A stretch of DNA of 23,313 nt from CAZCAC01 sp964496575 (GTDB taxonomy: Bacteria; Planctomycetota; UBA1135; GCA-002686595), in the NCBI GenBank assembly GCA_964496575.1, contig CAZCAC010000134.1:1-23313 (forward strand), given 5' to 3'. The notes beneath the pieces are model-generated. The model ran no database searches. It saw nothing but the letters and a program-made list of their open reading frames with translations, and was not told where the DNA came from. Below are positions 8,901 to 15,955 of the stretch, in pieces. Made by a program: the position numbers and the translations under genes. Within the stretch, counting starts at the first letter, position 1; every line of letters starts with the position of its first letter.

Positions 8901-9201
8901 CTCGGGCGAGCACTGTTACTTCGGGCACCGCGATACCGCGCTGGGCGCCCACCTCTCCCGCGACGTGACCCAGGGGCTGGGGCCGGAGCTGTACGTCCTG
9001 CCCGAGGCGGTGAACGGCGAGTACCTCGTCTACGTGCACTACTTCGGCGGCGACCCGGCCAAGACCGCGGTGCGCAGCAAGGTGCTGGCCACCCTGTACG
9101 AGCGCTGGGGCTCGGAGGAGGAGCTGCTCCGTCGCCGGGTGATCCGGCTCGAATCGGCGCGGGAAGAGCACGGCGTGGTCCGGATCACCGTCGAGCGATG
9201 A
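5938..9201 (+). CDS. Exported VIT/vWA protein with TPR-like region and DUF2135-type C-terminus
   Basis: The protein has 1087 residues. It opens with a signal peptide ending in LLTCQCSS; Cys 16 could be lipidated, though Thr at -1 is unusual. Residues about 30-150 are Ala/Glu-rich linker. Residues about 155-320 match the VIT (inter-alpha-trypsin) domain, including the A-R-A-Y-x-D-x-V-R-Q-K-V-D-P-A-L-L-E-W block. Residues about 415-590 are a von Willebrand A domain with a near-complete MIDAS: D424-T-S-L-S, Ser 495 where Thr is usual, and D525 in LLSDGA. Residues about 820-960 are helical and TPR-like. Residues 967-1087 resemble DUF2135 (YfaP-like), with D-V-D-L-H-V-V-E-P-S-G-E and a GHRDT motif. 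Probably a large envelope protein with metal-dependent protein binding. Its start overlaps the preceding leader frame by ATGA. Confidence 0.85.
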   Translation: MRKTLPLLLLGVLLTCQCSSRESDPAPVDETAALTRGPLGTLEWEPDSESIKALLAAHAAPEESEAATNEANAGPVTGAAAPGAPASELRSLGYTDGDSGGELDSLADARYRHGASIDAFHAASAALELAKEKKGSGATEPRTWRRAGAAVNATTLRVGDDDELPLLGVEASVWVDGFRARVLMDCVYRNVHEQQLEGTFKLRLPEGATPYYLAFGEEVIRDDGEWTLPARDRSLDTGPEPESVTAARAGHWKGAREARMVPRAKAARAYKDTVRQKVDPALLEWAGAGVFQARVFPLLPGAVHRVVVGYELDLVPVPQSKGTYELGLAFPADLPALSLDLHVLAPAGAVVAVEPRAAHTRASGQRLTHSFPATPQRDFRVRLSPIEGAALVSGEDTGYFAVDLQPRFETVGWAGSPTAVFVIDTSLSSANGRFETWLELLEAILENNRESLAEFAVLFFDVTPRWWREGPITNDAAAVAELRAYAERLALEGASDLGSALREASRPSWMGIHDGPTWDLFLLSDGAATWGARDLHALSAARRIGGTGPLFAYTTGLGGTDRRALEHLARESGGAVFTVTGPDEIPAASTAHHGAPWTIQDLHVPGGSDLLLRGRPSGVFPGQRLRLVGRGAPRAGEEIELRLAQGGRTRTLSFPIAATLDTPLAARAYGEVATQQLEEFGRTTREPAEAFATRFRVPGQACSLLMLESEEDYAEHGFLPEAEIAVARGTPAGPLVAAALERLAGLLEDPARALFELLEPLLETGLELDPELVSGLTRLEREALEIQPEALSFEALDAALIPDAVTEMLHGGEPDYLQLQEEARRRRESHELGDAVRALSSLVELNPGDIVFTRDTAQILMQWELFGHAYPLYLRAAEARPFEPQSYLALARCAQESGQGDLALAWYTVALEGEWDERFGDFHRIAAFDALHFLRRVQRRELSLELDDWAAARVGDVVETVGMASADLAIAIEWNTDATDVDLHVVEPSGEHCYFGHRDTALGAHLSRDVTQGLGPELYVLPEAVNGEYLVYVHYFGGDPAKTAVRSKVLATLYERWGSEEELLRRRVIRLESAREEHGVVRITVER

Positions 9202-9263
9202 GCGGTCCGATGCCGATACAGACGGGCGCGGGATTCCCCCTCACACCGGCGAGCCACCTGGGG

Positions 9264-9269
9264 TAGGCT
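9264..9269 (+). promoter_or_regulatory. Possible -10 element (TAGGCT)
   Basis: TAGGCT lies 30 bases before the start codon at 9300 in a stretch without a Shine-Dalgarno. No clear -35 element was found. Confidence 0.2.
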
Positions 9270-9299
9270 TCTCCCGCCCCGAAGACCCTCTATCGAACC

Positions 9300-10805
9300 A
9301 TGAAGACACTGCTGCCGATCCTCGCCCTCCTGCTCGCCGCCTGCGGTGGAGCCGACGACCGTCCCGACGTCCTCCTGATCACGATGGACACCACGCGGGC
9401 GGACTTCCTCTCCTGCTACGGATTCAACTCGGACCGGGCGACCACCCCCACGCTCGACGCGCTCGCGGCGGAGGGCACGCGCTTCGACCTGGCGATGGCC
9501 ACCGCGGCGGTGACGCCCGTCTCCCACGCCTCGATCCTGACCGGACACTTCAACCGCGACCACGGCGTGCGGGTGATCTACGCCGGCAGCGGCTTCCGGC
9601 TCGACAGCGACATCCCGACGCTGGGGACGGAATTCAAGGAAGCGGGCTACCACACCATCGCGGTGCACAGCGCGTTCCCGGTGGCGCCGTACTTCGGTCT
9701 CACCAACGGCTTCGACGTGGTGGAGAGCTTCGACGCGACGATGCAGATGGACGGGGTCGACGCCAAGTGGAAGACGGAGGACAACACGCGGAGAGCCGAC
9801 GACACGATCGGCCTGGTGATCGAGAAGCTCGAGCAGGCGGATGACCCGTGGTTCCTGTGGATCCACCTCTGGGATCCGCACGACCCGCGGCAGATGCCGC
9901 CGCGGGAGTGGATGCCGCCTCCCACCGAGCTCGTCGAGAAGGACGCGCAGGGAAACCCTGTTCCGATTCCGTCGCCCGACAAGCGGCTGGTCTACGCCGC
10001 GGAAGTCCACTACATGGATGAGCAGATCGGACGGTTGTTCGACTACCTGAAGAAAGATGGCAGCTGGGACTCCTGCATCATCGCGGCGACCTCCGACCAC
10101 GGGCAGGGGCTCGGGGATCACGACTGGGGAGCCCACCGCATCCTCTACCAGGAGCAGATTCGCGTGCCGCTGATCGTCCGCGTTCCGGGGGTGCAGCAGG
10201 AGAAGGCCGTCGGCGAGCTGACCCGTATGGTCGACGTCGCGCCGACGTTGCTCGACTACGCGGGGATCGAGGAGCCCGTCGGGATCGCCGGGCGGAGCCT
10301 GCGCAAGCTGATCGAGGGAAGCACCGACACCCCACGGATCCACTTCGCCGAGCAGATCAACGGCTACGACCTGAATGCGAAGATGGTCCAGAACCGGGAG
10401 CAGGACGACTTCACCTACTGCGCGATGGACGTGGAGTGGAAGATCGTCTGGCGCCCCAACCACCCGAAGAGGTCGGAGCTGTTCCAGATCACGACCGATC
10501 CGGACGAGCAGAAGAACCTGTGGGCGTGGGATCACCCCGAGGCGATCCGGCTGAAGAAGGAGCTGGCCCGGCACGCGCCGTGGGTCACCAGGCCCTTCGC
10601 CGAGTCGCGGGACGGCGCCACCGCGGCGGCCGCGGCCGCCGCTCTGGCCAAGCTCGGGTACACCGCCGGCGCCGAGGGGGACGTCAATGCCGCGGGCCCC
10701 CAGTGGGAATTCGTCTGTCCGGAGCACTACGACCAGCGCAGCCCGGAGCGGGCGAAGTGTCCGGAGTGCTCGGCGGCGATGATCCTGATCGCGGAAGGGA
10801 AGTAG
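9300..10805 (+). CDS. Sulfatase-fold lipoprotein with Thr at the nucleophile position
   Basis: The protein has 501 residues. Its N-terminus is a canonical lipoprotein signal (LLAACGG, Cys 15). Residues about 22-420 follow the alkaline-phosphatase/sulfatase fold: D30-T-T-R near the start, D192-P-H-D, and SDHGQGLGDH with D266 and H267 as metal ligands. The usual C-x-[PA]-S-R signature is replaced by T72-P-V-S-H-A-S-I-L-T-G, so no formylglycine can form and Thr 72 would be the nucleophile, as in related phosphatases and phosphotransferases. The reaction may be phospho- or sulfo-ester hydrolysis. After a poly-Ala linker (about 438-450), residues 471-495 form a Cys motif (C473-P-E-H, C487-P-E-C490) like the heavy-metal-binding domain of copper-handling proteins. 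No Shine-Dalgarno is visible. The next gene converges after 24 bases. Confidence 0.85.
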   Translation: MKTLLPILALLLAACGGADDRPDVLLITMDTTRADFLSCYGFNSDRATTPTLDALAAEGTRFDLAMATAAVTPVSHASILTGHFNRDHGVRVIYAGSGFRLDSDIPTLGTEFKEAGYHTIAVHSAFPVAPYFGLTNGFDVVESFDATMQMDGVDAKWKTEDNTRRADDTIGLVIEKLEQADDPWFLWIHLWDPHDPRQMPPREWMPPPTELVEKDAQGNPVPIPSPDKRLVYAAEVHYMDEQIGRLFDYLKKDGSWDSCIIAATSDHGQGLGDHDWGAHRILYQEQIRVPLIVRVPGVQQEKAVGELTRMVDVAPTLLDYAGIEEPVGIAGRSLRKLIEGSTDTPRIHFAEQINGYDLNAKMVQNREQDDFTYCAMDVEWKIVWRPNHPKRSELFQITTDPDEQKNLWAWDHPEAIRLKKELARHAPWVTRPFAESRDGATAAAAAAALAKLGYTAGAEGDVNAAGPQWEFVCPEHYDQRSPERAKCPECSAAMILIAEGK

Positions 10806-10829
10806 GCTTCCGGAGAACGCGGTTCCGTA

Positions 10830-12401
10830 TCACCGCGAAGTGTCACTGTCGTCGCCGTAGTGACCCCGAAGTTCACCGAGACACACCGCCAGAGACGCGG
10901 CGACGTCCCCGTACTCCGGCTGGCCGTAGAGGTTGAAGAGCTCCTCCGGATCCTCCTCGAGGTCGTAGAGCTCCCACTCGTCGAGCTGGTAGAAGCGCAT
11001 CAGCTTGTAGCGCTCGGTCCGGATCCCGTAGTGGCGCGCGACCATGTGCACCGCCGGGTAGCCGTAGTAGTGGTAGTAGATCGCCTCGCGCCAGTCCACC
11101 GGGGTCTCGCCGCGCAGGAGCGGGACCAGGGAACGACCTTGCATGTCCGCGGGGATCTCCGCGCCCGCGAGTTCGAGGAAGGTCTCCGCGTAGTCCAGGT
11201 TCTGCACCAGATCGGTGTTGACCGAGCCGGGAGTCGTGACGCCGGGCCAGCGGACGATCAGCGGCATCTTCAGCGACTCCTCGTACATCCAGCGCTTGTC
11301 GAACCAGCCGTGATCGCCGAGGTAGAAGCCCTGGTCGGAGGAGTAGACGAACACCGTGTTCTCCGCGAGACCGTGCTCCTCGAGGTACGCGAGCAGGCGT
11401 CCGACGTTCTCGTCGACCGCGCGGATGCAGCGCAGGTAGTTCTTCATGTAGCGCTGGTACTTCCAGCGGACCAGTGCCTCCCCCTCCGGCATGCCGGCCA
11501 CGAACGCCGCGTTCTCCTCGGCGAAGCCCGCGTCCCACGCCTCGCGCTGGGCGGGGGTCATCTTCTCCAGGTTGCGAACGCCGGAACGATCCGACGCGAT
11601 CTGCGCCTCCGGATCCCACCCCTCCCACGGCGTGACGAAGAGGTCGTACACCGTGCTCATGTGCCGGTCGATCTCCATCTCCTGGTGACGCGCCGGTGAC
11701 GCGTTGTCCTCCCAGCGATCGAAGAGCGTGGCCGGCTCGGGGAGCTCCACGCCCTCGAAGAGATCCAGGTGCCGCAGCGCGGGCATCCAGTTGCGGTGCG
11801 GCGCCTTGTGCTGGCACATTAGCATGAACGGCGCGCCCTCCTCGCGCTGTTCCTCCAGCCACTCGATCGCGAGATCCGTGACGATGTCGGTGCAGTAGCC
11901 CTCGATCTGCCGCTTCCCGCCGGCGGAGAGCAGCTCGGGGTTGTAGTAGTCCCCCTGCCCCGGCAACACCTCCCAGTAGTCGAAGCCCTGCGGATCGGTG
12001 TGGAGGTGCCACTTGCCGATGATCGCGGTGCGGTAACCGACCCGCTGCAGCAGCTTGGGGAAGGTCTGCTGCGAGCCGTCGAAGCGGTTCCCGTTCATCA
12101 TGAACCCGTTCCGGTGGCTGTGCTTCCCGGTCAGGATCACCGCGCGGCTCGGGCCGCAGATCGAGTTGGTGCAGAAGCTGTGCTGGAAGAGCATCCCCTG
12201 CTCGGCGAGCCGGTCGATCTCCGGAGTCGGATCGATCGAGCTCAGCCAGCCTCCGTACGCGCCGATCGCGTGGGGCGCGTGATCGTCGGTGAAGAAGAAG
12301 ACGATGTTGGGGCGTTCGGCGCCCCCCGGAATCGCTCCGGCGGGGCGGAGGCCGAGCAAGGCCACGGTGACGGCTATTCCTATCTTCCAGGTCTGGGGCA
12401 T
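10830..12401 (-). CDS. Secreted type I sulfatase (FGly, CxPSR)
   Basis: The protein has 523 residues. The ATG at 12401 is preceded by AGGAGG with a five-base spacer and followed by a Sec signal peptide cut near residue 23. Catalytic features are D39-D40, C82-G-P-S-R86 (the Cys converted to formylglycine), GKWH at 129-132, a KAPHRNW block at 199-205 and S-D356-Q-G with H364. The length, the KAPHRNW block and the long C-terminal motif (YYHYY...HYGIRTERYKL...WELYDLEEDP) resemble N-acetylglucosamine-6-sulfatase-like enzymes acting on sulfated glycans; the true substrate is uncertain. It is transcribed away from the peroxidase gene and converges on the Thr-type sulfatase gene. A formylglycine-generating enzyme would be needed and is not in this window. 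Confidence 0.9.
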   Translation of the reverse strand: MPQTWKIGIAVTVALLGLRPAGAIPGGAERPNIVFFFTDDHAPHAIGAYGGWLSSIDPTPEIDRLAEQGMLFQHSFCTNSICGPSRAVILTGKHSHRNGFMMNGNRFDGSQQTFPKLLQRVGYRTAIIGKWHLHTDPQGFDYWEVLPGQGDYYNPELLSAGGKRQIEGYCTDIVTDLAIEWLEEQREEGAPFMLMCQHKAPHRNWMPALRHLDLFEGVELPEPATLFDRWEDNASPARHQEMEIDRHMSTVYDLFVTPWEGWDPEAQIASDRSGVRNLEKMTPAQREAWDAGFAEENAAFVAGMPEGEALVRWKYQRYMKNYLRCIRAVDENVGRLLAYLEEHGLAENTVFVYSSDQGFYLGDHGWFDKRWMYEESLKMPLIVRWPGVTTPGSVNTDLVQNLDYAETFLELAGAEIPADMQGRSLVPLLRGETPVDWREAIYYHYYGYPAVHMVARHYGIRTERYKLMRFYQLDEWELYDLEEDPEELFNLYGQPEYGDVAASLAVCLGELRGHYGDDSDTSR

Positions 12402-12426
12402 CGAATCCTCCTCGAATCGTCCACGG

Positions 12427-12435
12427 ATCCTAGCA
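12427..12435 (-). promoter_or_regulatory. Possible extended -10 promoter
   Basis: Read on the minus strand this is TGC followed by TAGGAT, an extended -10 type element, 25 bases upstream of the sulfatase start at 12401. No -35 match is evident, as is usual for extended -10 promoters. Confidence 0.35.
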
Positions 12436-12486
12436 CTTCACACCCCCTCCGAGCGCCTCGCGCTGGGATCGGGAGCGTCCGAGGGT

Positions 12487-12492
12487 TATCCT
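12487..12492 (+). promoter_or_regulatory. Possible -10 element (TATCCT)
   Basis: TATCCT lies 40 bases before the start at 12533, in the 131-base divergent region shared with the minus-strand sulfatase. It has 4 of 6 consensus matches and no clear -35 partner. Confidence 0.25.
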
Positions 12493-12532
12493 CCCCGCGC
12501 CTCCGTTTCCCCGGTCCCCGTTGTACTCGATC

Positions 12533-13906
12533 ATGAAGAAGCTCCTCCTTCTCGTCGTGGTGGTGGTCCTCGTCGGCCTCGCCTTCCCCGTCTTGAACCT
12601 CGTCGTCAAGCCCGACAACAGCGGCAAGGTCGCGAAGCTCCCGGTGGCGGACCCGGGATTCGCCCCGGTCGCCGCGATCCTCGAGGAGAAGTGCGCGGGT
12701 TGCCACGTCCCCGAGGCCGCGCTCCCCTTCTACGCGGGCTTCCCGATCGCCAGCGGAGTGATCGGCGCCGACATCGAGGAAGGGCTGCGGTGGTTCGATC
12801 TCTCCGCGGACCTCGTGGCCGACGGCGCACCGGCGAACGAGGTGGCCCTGGCCAAGCTCGAACGCACCCTGGAAGCGGGCACGATGCCCCCCGGCCGCTA
12901 CACCGCCCTGCACTGGGACGGGGGACTCACCCCCGACGACGTGAAGACGCTGACCGATTGGATCCAGAAGCTGCGCGCCGAGCACTTCGCCACGGGGCGG
13001 GCCACGGAGGTGCACGCGAACGGCGTGATCCAGCCGCTGGTACCGATCGAAGGACTCGATCCGAAGATCGTCGAGCTGGGTGACAAGCTCTTCCACGACA
13101 CCGCGCTCTCCGGCGACGACACGATCTCCTGCGCCACCTGCCACGGCCTCGACACGGGCGGTACCGACCGGCTGCAGTTCTCCAAGGGCATCGACGGACA
13201 GGTCGGCGGCATCAACTCGCCGACCGTCTACAACGCCGCGTACGCGCTCGACCAGTTCTGGGACGGCCGCGCCGCCGACCTCGTCGAGCAAGCGGCCGGC
13301 CCGGTCGAGAACCCGATCGAGATGGGCGCGAAGTGGGACGAGGTGGTCGAGAAGCTGAAGGGGAACCCCGAGTACCTCGCCGCCTTCGACGAGTTGTTCG
13401 GCGGCCAGCTCACCGCGTTGAATGTCCAGGTCGCCATCGCCACCTTCGAGAAGACGCTGGTCACCACCGGGTCGCGCTTCGATGCGTACCTCCAGGGCGA
13501 CGACGGTGCGATCAACGACGAGGAGAAGGCGGGCTACGAGGCCTTCCTGGAGAAGGGCTGCGCCACCTGCCACGTCGGGTCGATCCTCGGCGGGCAGTCG
13601 TACGAGCTGATGGGGCGCCACGCTGACTACTTCGCCGATCGCGGTGACGTCGGCGACGCGGACCAGGGACGCTTCAACCACACCGGAGTGGAGCGCGACC
13701 GCCATCGCTTCAAGGTGCCCACGCTGCGCAACGTCGCGGTCAGCCAGCCGTACTTCCACGACGGCTCGACGTCCAGGCTCGACGACGCGGTGAAGACGAT
13801 GGCGGGTTACAACTGCGGGACCGAGTTCTCCGACGACGAGCTCCGGGCGGTCGTCGCCTTCCTGAAGTCGCTGACCGGCGAGTACGAGGGCGAGCTCCTC
13901 GAGTAG
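12533..13906 (+). CDS. Triheme cytochrome c peroxidase (haem-binding domain + CCP/MauG)
   Basis: The protein has 457 residues. I chose the ATG at 12533 because it gives a compact signal/anchor (MKKLLLL, hydrophobic to residue 25); no Shine-Dalgarno is visible. Residues about 40-150 match the small haem-binding domain with C54-A-G-C-H58 and the TMPPGRYTALHWDGGLT block. Residues about 165-457 are the di-heme peroxidase/MauG fold with C200-A-T-C-H204, C343-A-T-C-H347 and the FKVPTLRNVAVSQPYFHDGS signature. Classical enzymes have two hemes, so this fusion adds a third that could pass electrons in. It probably reduces H2O2 in the periplasm or oxidises an unknown substrate. A sulfatase follows after 46 bases on the same strand and may be co-transcribed. 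Confidence 0.9.
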   Translation: MKKLLLLVVVVVLVGLAFPVLNLVVKPDNSGKVAKLPVADPGFAPVAAILEEKCAGCHVPEAALPFYAGFPIASGVIGADIEEGLRWFDLSADLVADGAPANEVALAKLERTLEAGTMPPGRYTALHWDGGLTPDDVKTLTDWIQKLRAEHFATGRATEVHANGVIQPLVPIEGLDPKIVELGDKLFHDTALSGDDTISCATCHGLDTGGTDRLQFSKGIDGQVGGINSPTVYNAAYALDQFWDGRAADLVEQAAGPVENPIEMGAKWDEVVEKLKGNPEYLAAFDELFGGQLTALNVQVAIATFEKTLVTTGSRFDAYLQGDDGAINDEEKAGYEAFLEKGCATCHVGSILGGQSYELMGRHADYFADRGDVGDADQGRFNHTGVERDRHRFKVPTLRNVAVSQPYFHDGSTSRLDDAVKTMAGYNCGTEFSDDELRAVVAFLKSLTGEYEGELLE

Positions 13907-13952
13907 TCGCGCCCCCCGGCGAGACGCTCCACATCACCCGAGGACCGACACC

Positions 13953-15416
13953 TTGAACCCCCTCCCCCTCCTCCTCGCGTTCGCCATCGCGGCGCCGATC
14001 GGCGCGGGGGAGGAGCCGCCGGCCGCGAAGCCGCTCAACGTGCTGCTGATCGCGGTCGACGACCTGCGCCCCGAGCTCGGCTGCTACGGAGCGAGCCACG
14101 CGCAGACTCCCCACATCGATCGACTGGCCGAGGAGGGAGTCCTCTTCACCGAGCACTTCGTCGCGGTCCCGACGTGCGGGGCGTCGCGCTACGCGCTGCT
14201 CACCGGGCGCAGCCCGGCGCGCTCGGGGGTGCGGAACGGGAACAACTCCTTCTTCACCGGTCCGGTCGCGCTGCGGCACGAGCAGCAACCCGGTGCGCAG
14301 TCGCTGCCCGAGCAATTCCGTCGCAGCGGCTACCACACCGTCTGCATCGGCAAGGTCTCGCACACCGCCGACGGCAAGGTCTTCGGCTACGACGGCAAGG
14401 GCGACGGCCGCCCCGAGGTGCCGCACGCCTGGGACGAGCTGGCCACGCCGCTCGGCGCCTGGAAGCGCGGCTGGGGCGTCTTCTTCGCCTACGCCGGCGG
14501 TGTACACCGCGAGGATGGTCAGGGGAATCGCGACCTGATGGAGTTCGTCGCCGAGGAGGACGAGGACCTCCCCGACGGTCTAAACGCGAAGGTCGCGATC
14601 GAGAAGCTGCACGAGCTGAAGCAGGGGGAGCAGCCCTTCTTCCTCGCGGTCGGCTTCTACAAGCCCCACCTCCCCTTCGTCGCGACGAAGCGGGACTGGG
14701 AGGCGGTCGCCGAGATCGACGTTCCGCCTCCGCCGCAGCCGGAAAAGGGCTCGACGGCGTACTGGCACCGGAGCGGTGAATTCTACAAGTACGACGCGCC
14801 CTTCGAGAAGACGCACCCCCTCGCCCCGGAGGCCCGGCAACGCGCGCGGCGCGCCTACCTCGCTTGCGTTCGCTACACCGACCGTCAGATCGGCAAGGTG
14901 CTCGACGCCCTCGACGAGCTCGAGCTCGAGGACTCGACGGTGGTCGTCCTGTGGGGCGACCACGGCTGGCACCTCGGCGACTCGGCGATCTGGGGGAAGC
15001 ACACGCCGCTCGAGCGCGCTCTGAAGAGCCCGCTCATCATCCGCGCACCGAGGGCCGAGCGGAACGGCGAGCGCTGCGACGCGCTGGTCGAGACGATCGA
15101 CATCTACCCGACGCTGCTCGAGCTGTGCCGGACCTCCTTCACCGTCACGGAGCACCCGCTCGACGGGACGAGCCTGGTCCCGCTGCTGGAGGGGGAGCGC
15201 GAGGCGGTGCACCCGGCCGCGCTCAGCTACTGGGGGAAGGCGACCAGCATCCGCACGCAGGGCTACCGTCTGATCGTCTCCGGAAAGGCGGGGAAGCGCG
15301 GGAAGATCGAGCTCTACGCGGTGGCCGAGGGCCCCGACCCGCTGCGCAACCTCGCCGGCGAGGAGCCGGAGCGGGTGGAGACGCTGCTCGGGTACGTGAA
15401 GGCGTCCGGCGAGTAG
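13953..15416 (+). CDS. Secreted iduronate-2-sulfatase-like sulfatase (CxASR)
   Basis: The protein has 487 residues. The start is a TTG at 13953, preceded by GAGG with a nine-base spacer; no in-frame ATG exists before the catalytic site, and only this start provides a signal peptide (residues 1-19). Active-site features are D36-D37, C75-G-A-S-R79 (formylglycine Cys in the Ala variant of the signature), GKVSH at 133-137, YKPHLPF at 236-242, D336-H337 in WGDHGWHLGD and K349-H. These and the GKVFGYDGKGDGRPEVPHAWDE region resemble the iduronate-2-sulfatase group, which removes 2-sulfates from uronic acids in sulfated polysaccharides. Actual specificity is not known. It lies 46 bases downstream of the peroxidase gene and is followed by a GC hairpin. 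Confidence 0.88.
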   Translation: MNPLPLLLAFAIAAPIGAGEEPPAAKPLNVLLIAVDDLRPELGCYGASHAQTPHIDRLAEEGVLFTEHFVAVPTCGASRYALLTGRSPARSGVRNGNNSFFTGPVALRHEQQPGAQSLPEQFRRSGYHTVCIGKVSHTADGKVFGYDGKGDGRPEVPHAWDELATPLGAWKRGWGVFFAYAGGVHREDGQGNRDLMEFVAEEDEDLPDGLNAKVAIEKLHELKQGEQPFFLAVGFYKPHLPFVATKRDWEAVAEIDVPPPPQPEKGSTAYWHRSGEFYKYDAPFEKTHPLAPEARQRARRAYLACVRYTDRQIGKVLDALDELELEDSTVVVLWGDHGWHLGDSAIWGKHTPLERALKSPLIIRAPRAERNGERCDALVETIDIYPTLLELCRTSFTVTEHPLDGTSLVPLLEGEREAVHPAALSYWGKATSIRTQGYRLIVSGKAGKRGKIELYAVAEGPDPLRNLAGEEPERVETLLGYVKASGE

Positions 15417-15418
15417 CC

Positions 15419-15437
15419 GGCCGCGTCGAACGCGGCC
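15419..15437 (+). terminator. GC hairpin after the sulfatase gene
   Basis: GGCCGCGT and ACGCGGCC pair perfectly around the loop CGA, two bases after the stop codon. There is no T-tract, so termination is plausible but not certain. Confidence 0.45.
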
Positions 15438-15496
15438 CCCTCCCCGTCCGGGGTCAGCCCCTTTCCGATGATCTCCCGGTTTTTGCCTAACCACTC

Positions 15497-15516
15497 AAGC
15501 TTAGCCAACTAAGCTT
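15497..15516. promoter_or_regulatory. Probable BlaI-type operator
   Basis: AAGCTTAG and CTAAGCTT form a perfect 8-base inverted repeat around CCAA. It ends ten bases before the ATG of the BlaI-family repressor gene. BlaI/MecI repressors bind such dyads as dimers and usually control their own operon, so autoregulation of the two following genes is the natural reading. The sequence differs from the classical TACA-type bla operator. Confidence 0.65.
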
Positions 15517-15526
15517 ATCGTCATCA

Positions 15527-15955
15527 ATGAAGCCCCCCACCCCCACCGACCGCGAGCTGGCCATCCTCGACGTCCTCTGGAGTCGGGGGGAGGCGACGGT
15601 CCGCGCCGTGTACGAGGAGCTCCGCCAGGAGCTCCCGATCGTCCAGAACACCGTGCAGGCCTTCCTGCGCACGATGACCGAGAAGGGCCTCGTGACCTAC
15701 CGGGTGGAGGGGCGCTCCTTCGTCTACCGGGCCGCGCTCTCCCCCGACGAGGGGCGTGGATCGGTGCTGAACCGCGTGCTGACGCGGGCCTACGACGGGG
15801 CCATCGACCGCCTCGTCGCCGGCGCGATCAGCCTGAAGCGACCCTCGAGCGAGGAGCTGGCGCGCCTGCGCGAGCTGCTCGACGAGGTGGAGCGCGAGCA
15901 GCGGGACGAGGGCTCCGGGGCGCGGCATCGGAAGCCGGGGGGGGAGTCGTCGTGA
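15527..15955 (+). CDS. BlaI/MecI-family transcriptional repressor
   Basis: The protein has 142 residues, close to the usual family length of about 125. Residues 7-70 are the winged-helix DNA-binding domain with the family landmarks ELAILDVLW, TVRAVYEEL, NTVQAFLRTMTEKGLVTY and GRSFVYRA. The C-terminal half is helical and fits the dimerisation and protease-target region, but the classical Asn-Phe cleavage site is not recognisable. A palindrome just upstream is the likely binding site. The stop overlaps the GTG of the next gene as GTGA, so the repressor and its partner peptidase are almost certainly translated together. The signal that releases it is unknown; beta-lactam response should not be assumed. 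Confidence 0.92.
   Translation: MKPPTPTDRELAILDVLWSRGEATVRAVYEELRQELPIVQNTVQAFLRTMTEKGLVTYRVEGRSFVYRAALSPDEGRGSVLNRVLTRAYDGAIDRLVAGAISLKRPSSEELARLRELLDEVEREQRDEGSGARHRKPGGESS

Noticed and set aside
10870..10900. CACCGAGACACACC-like stretch resembling the reverse complement of the CTCTGTG repeats
   Set aside because: The match is loose and the stretch encodes the conserved-looking end of the sulfatase, so I do not call it a repeat copy.
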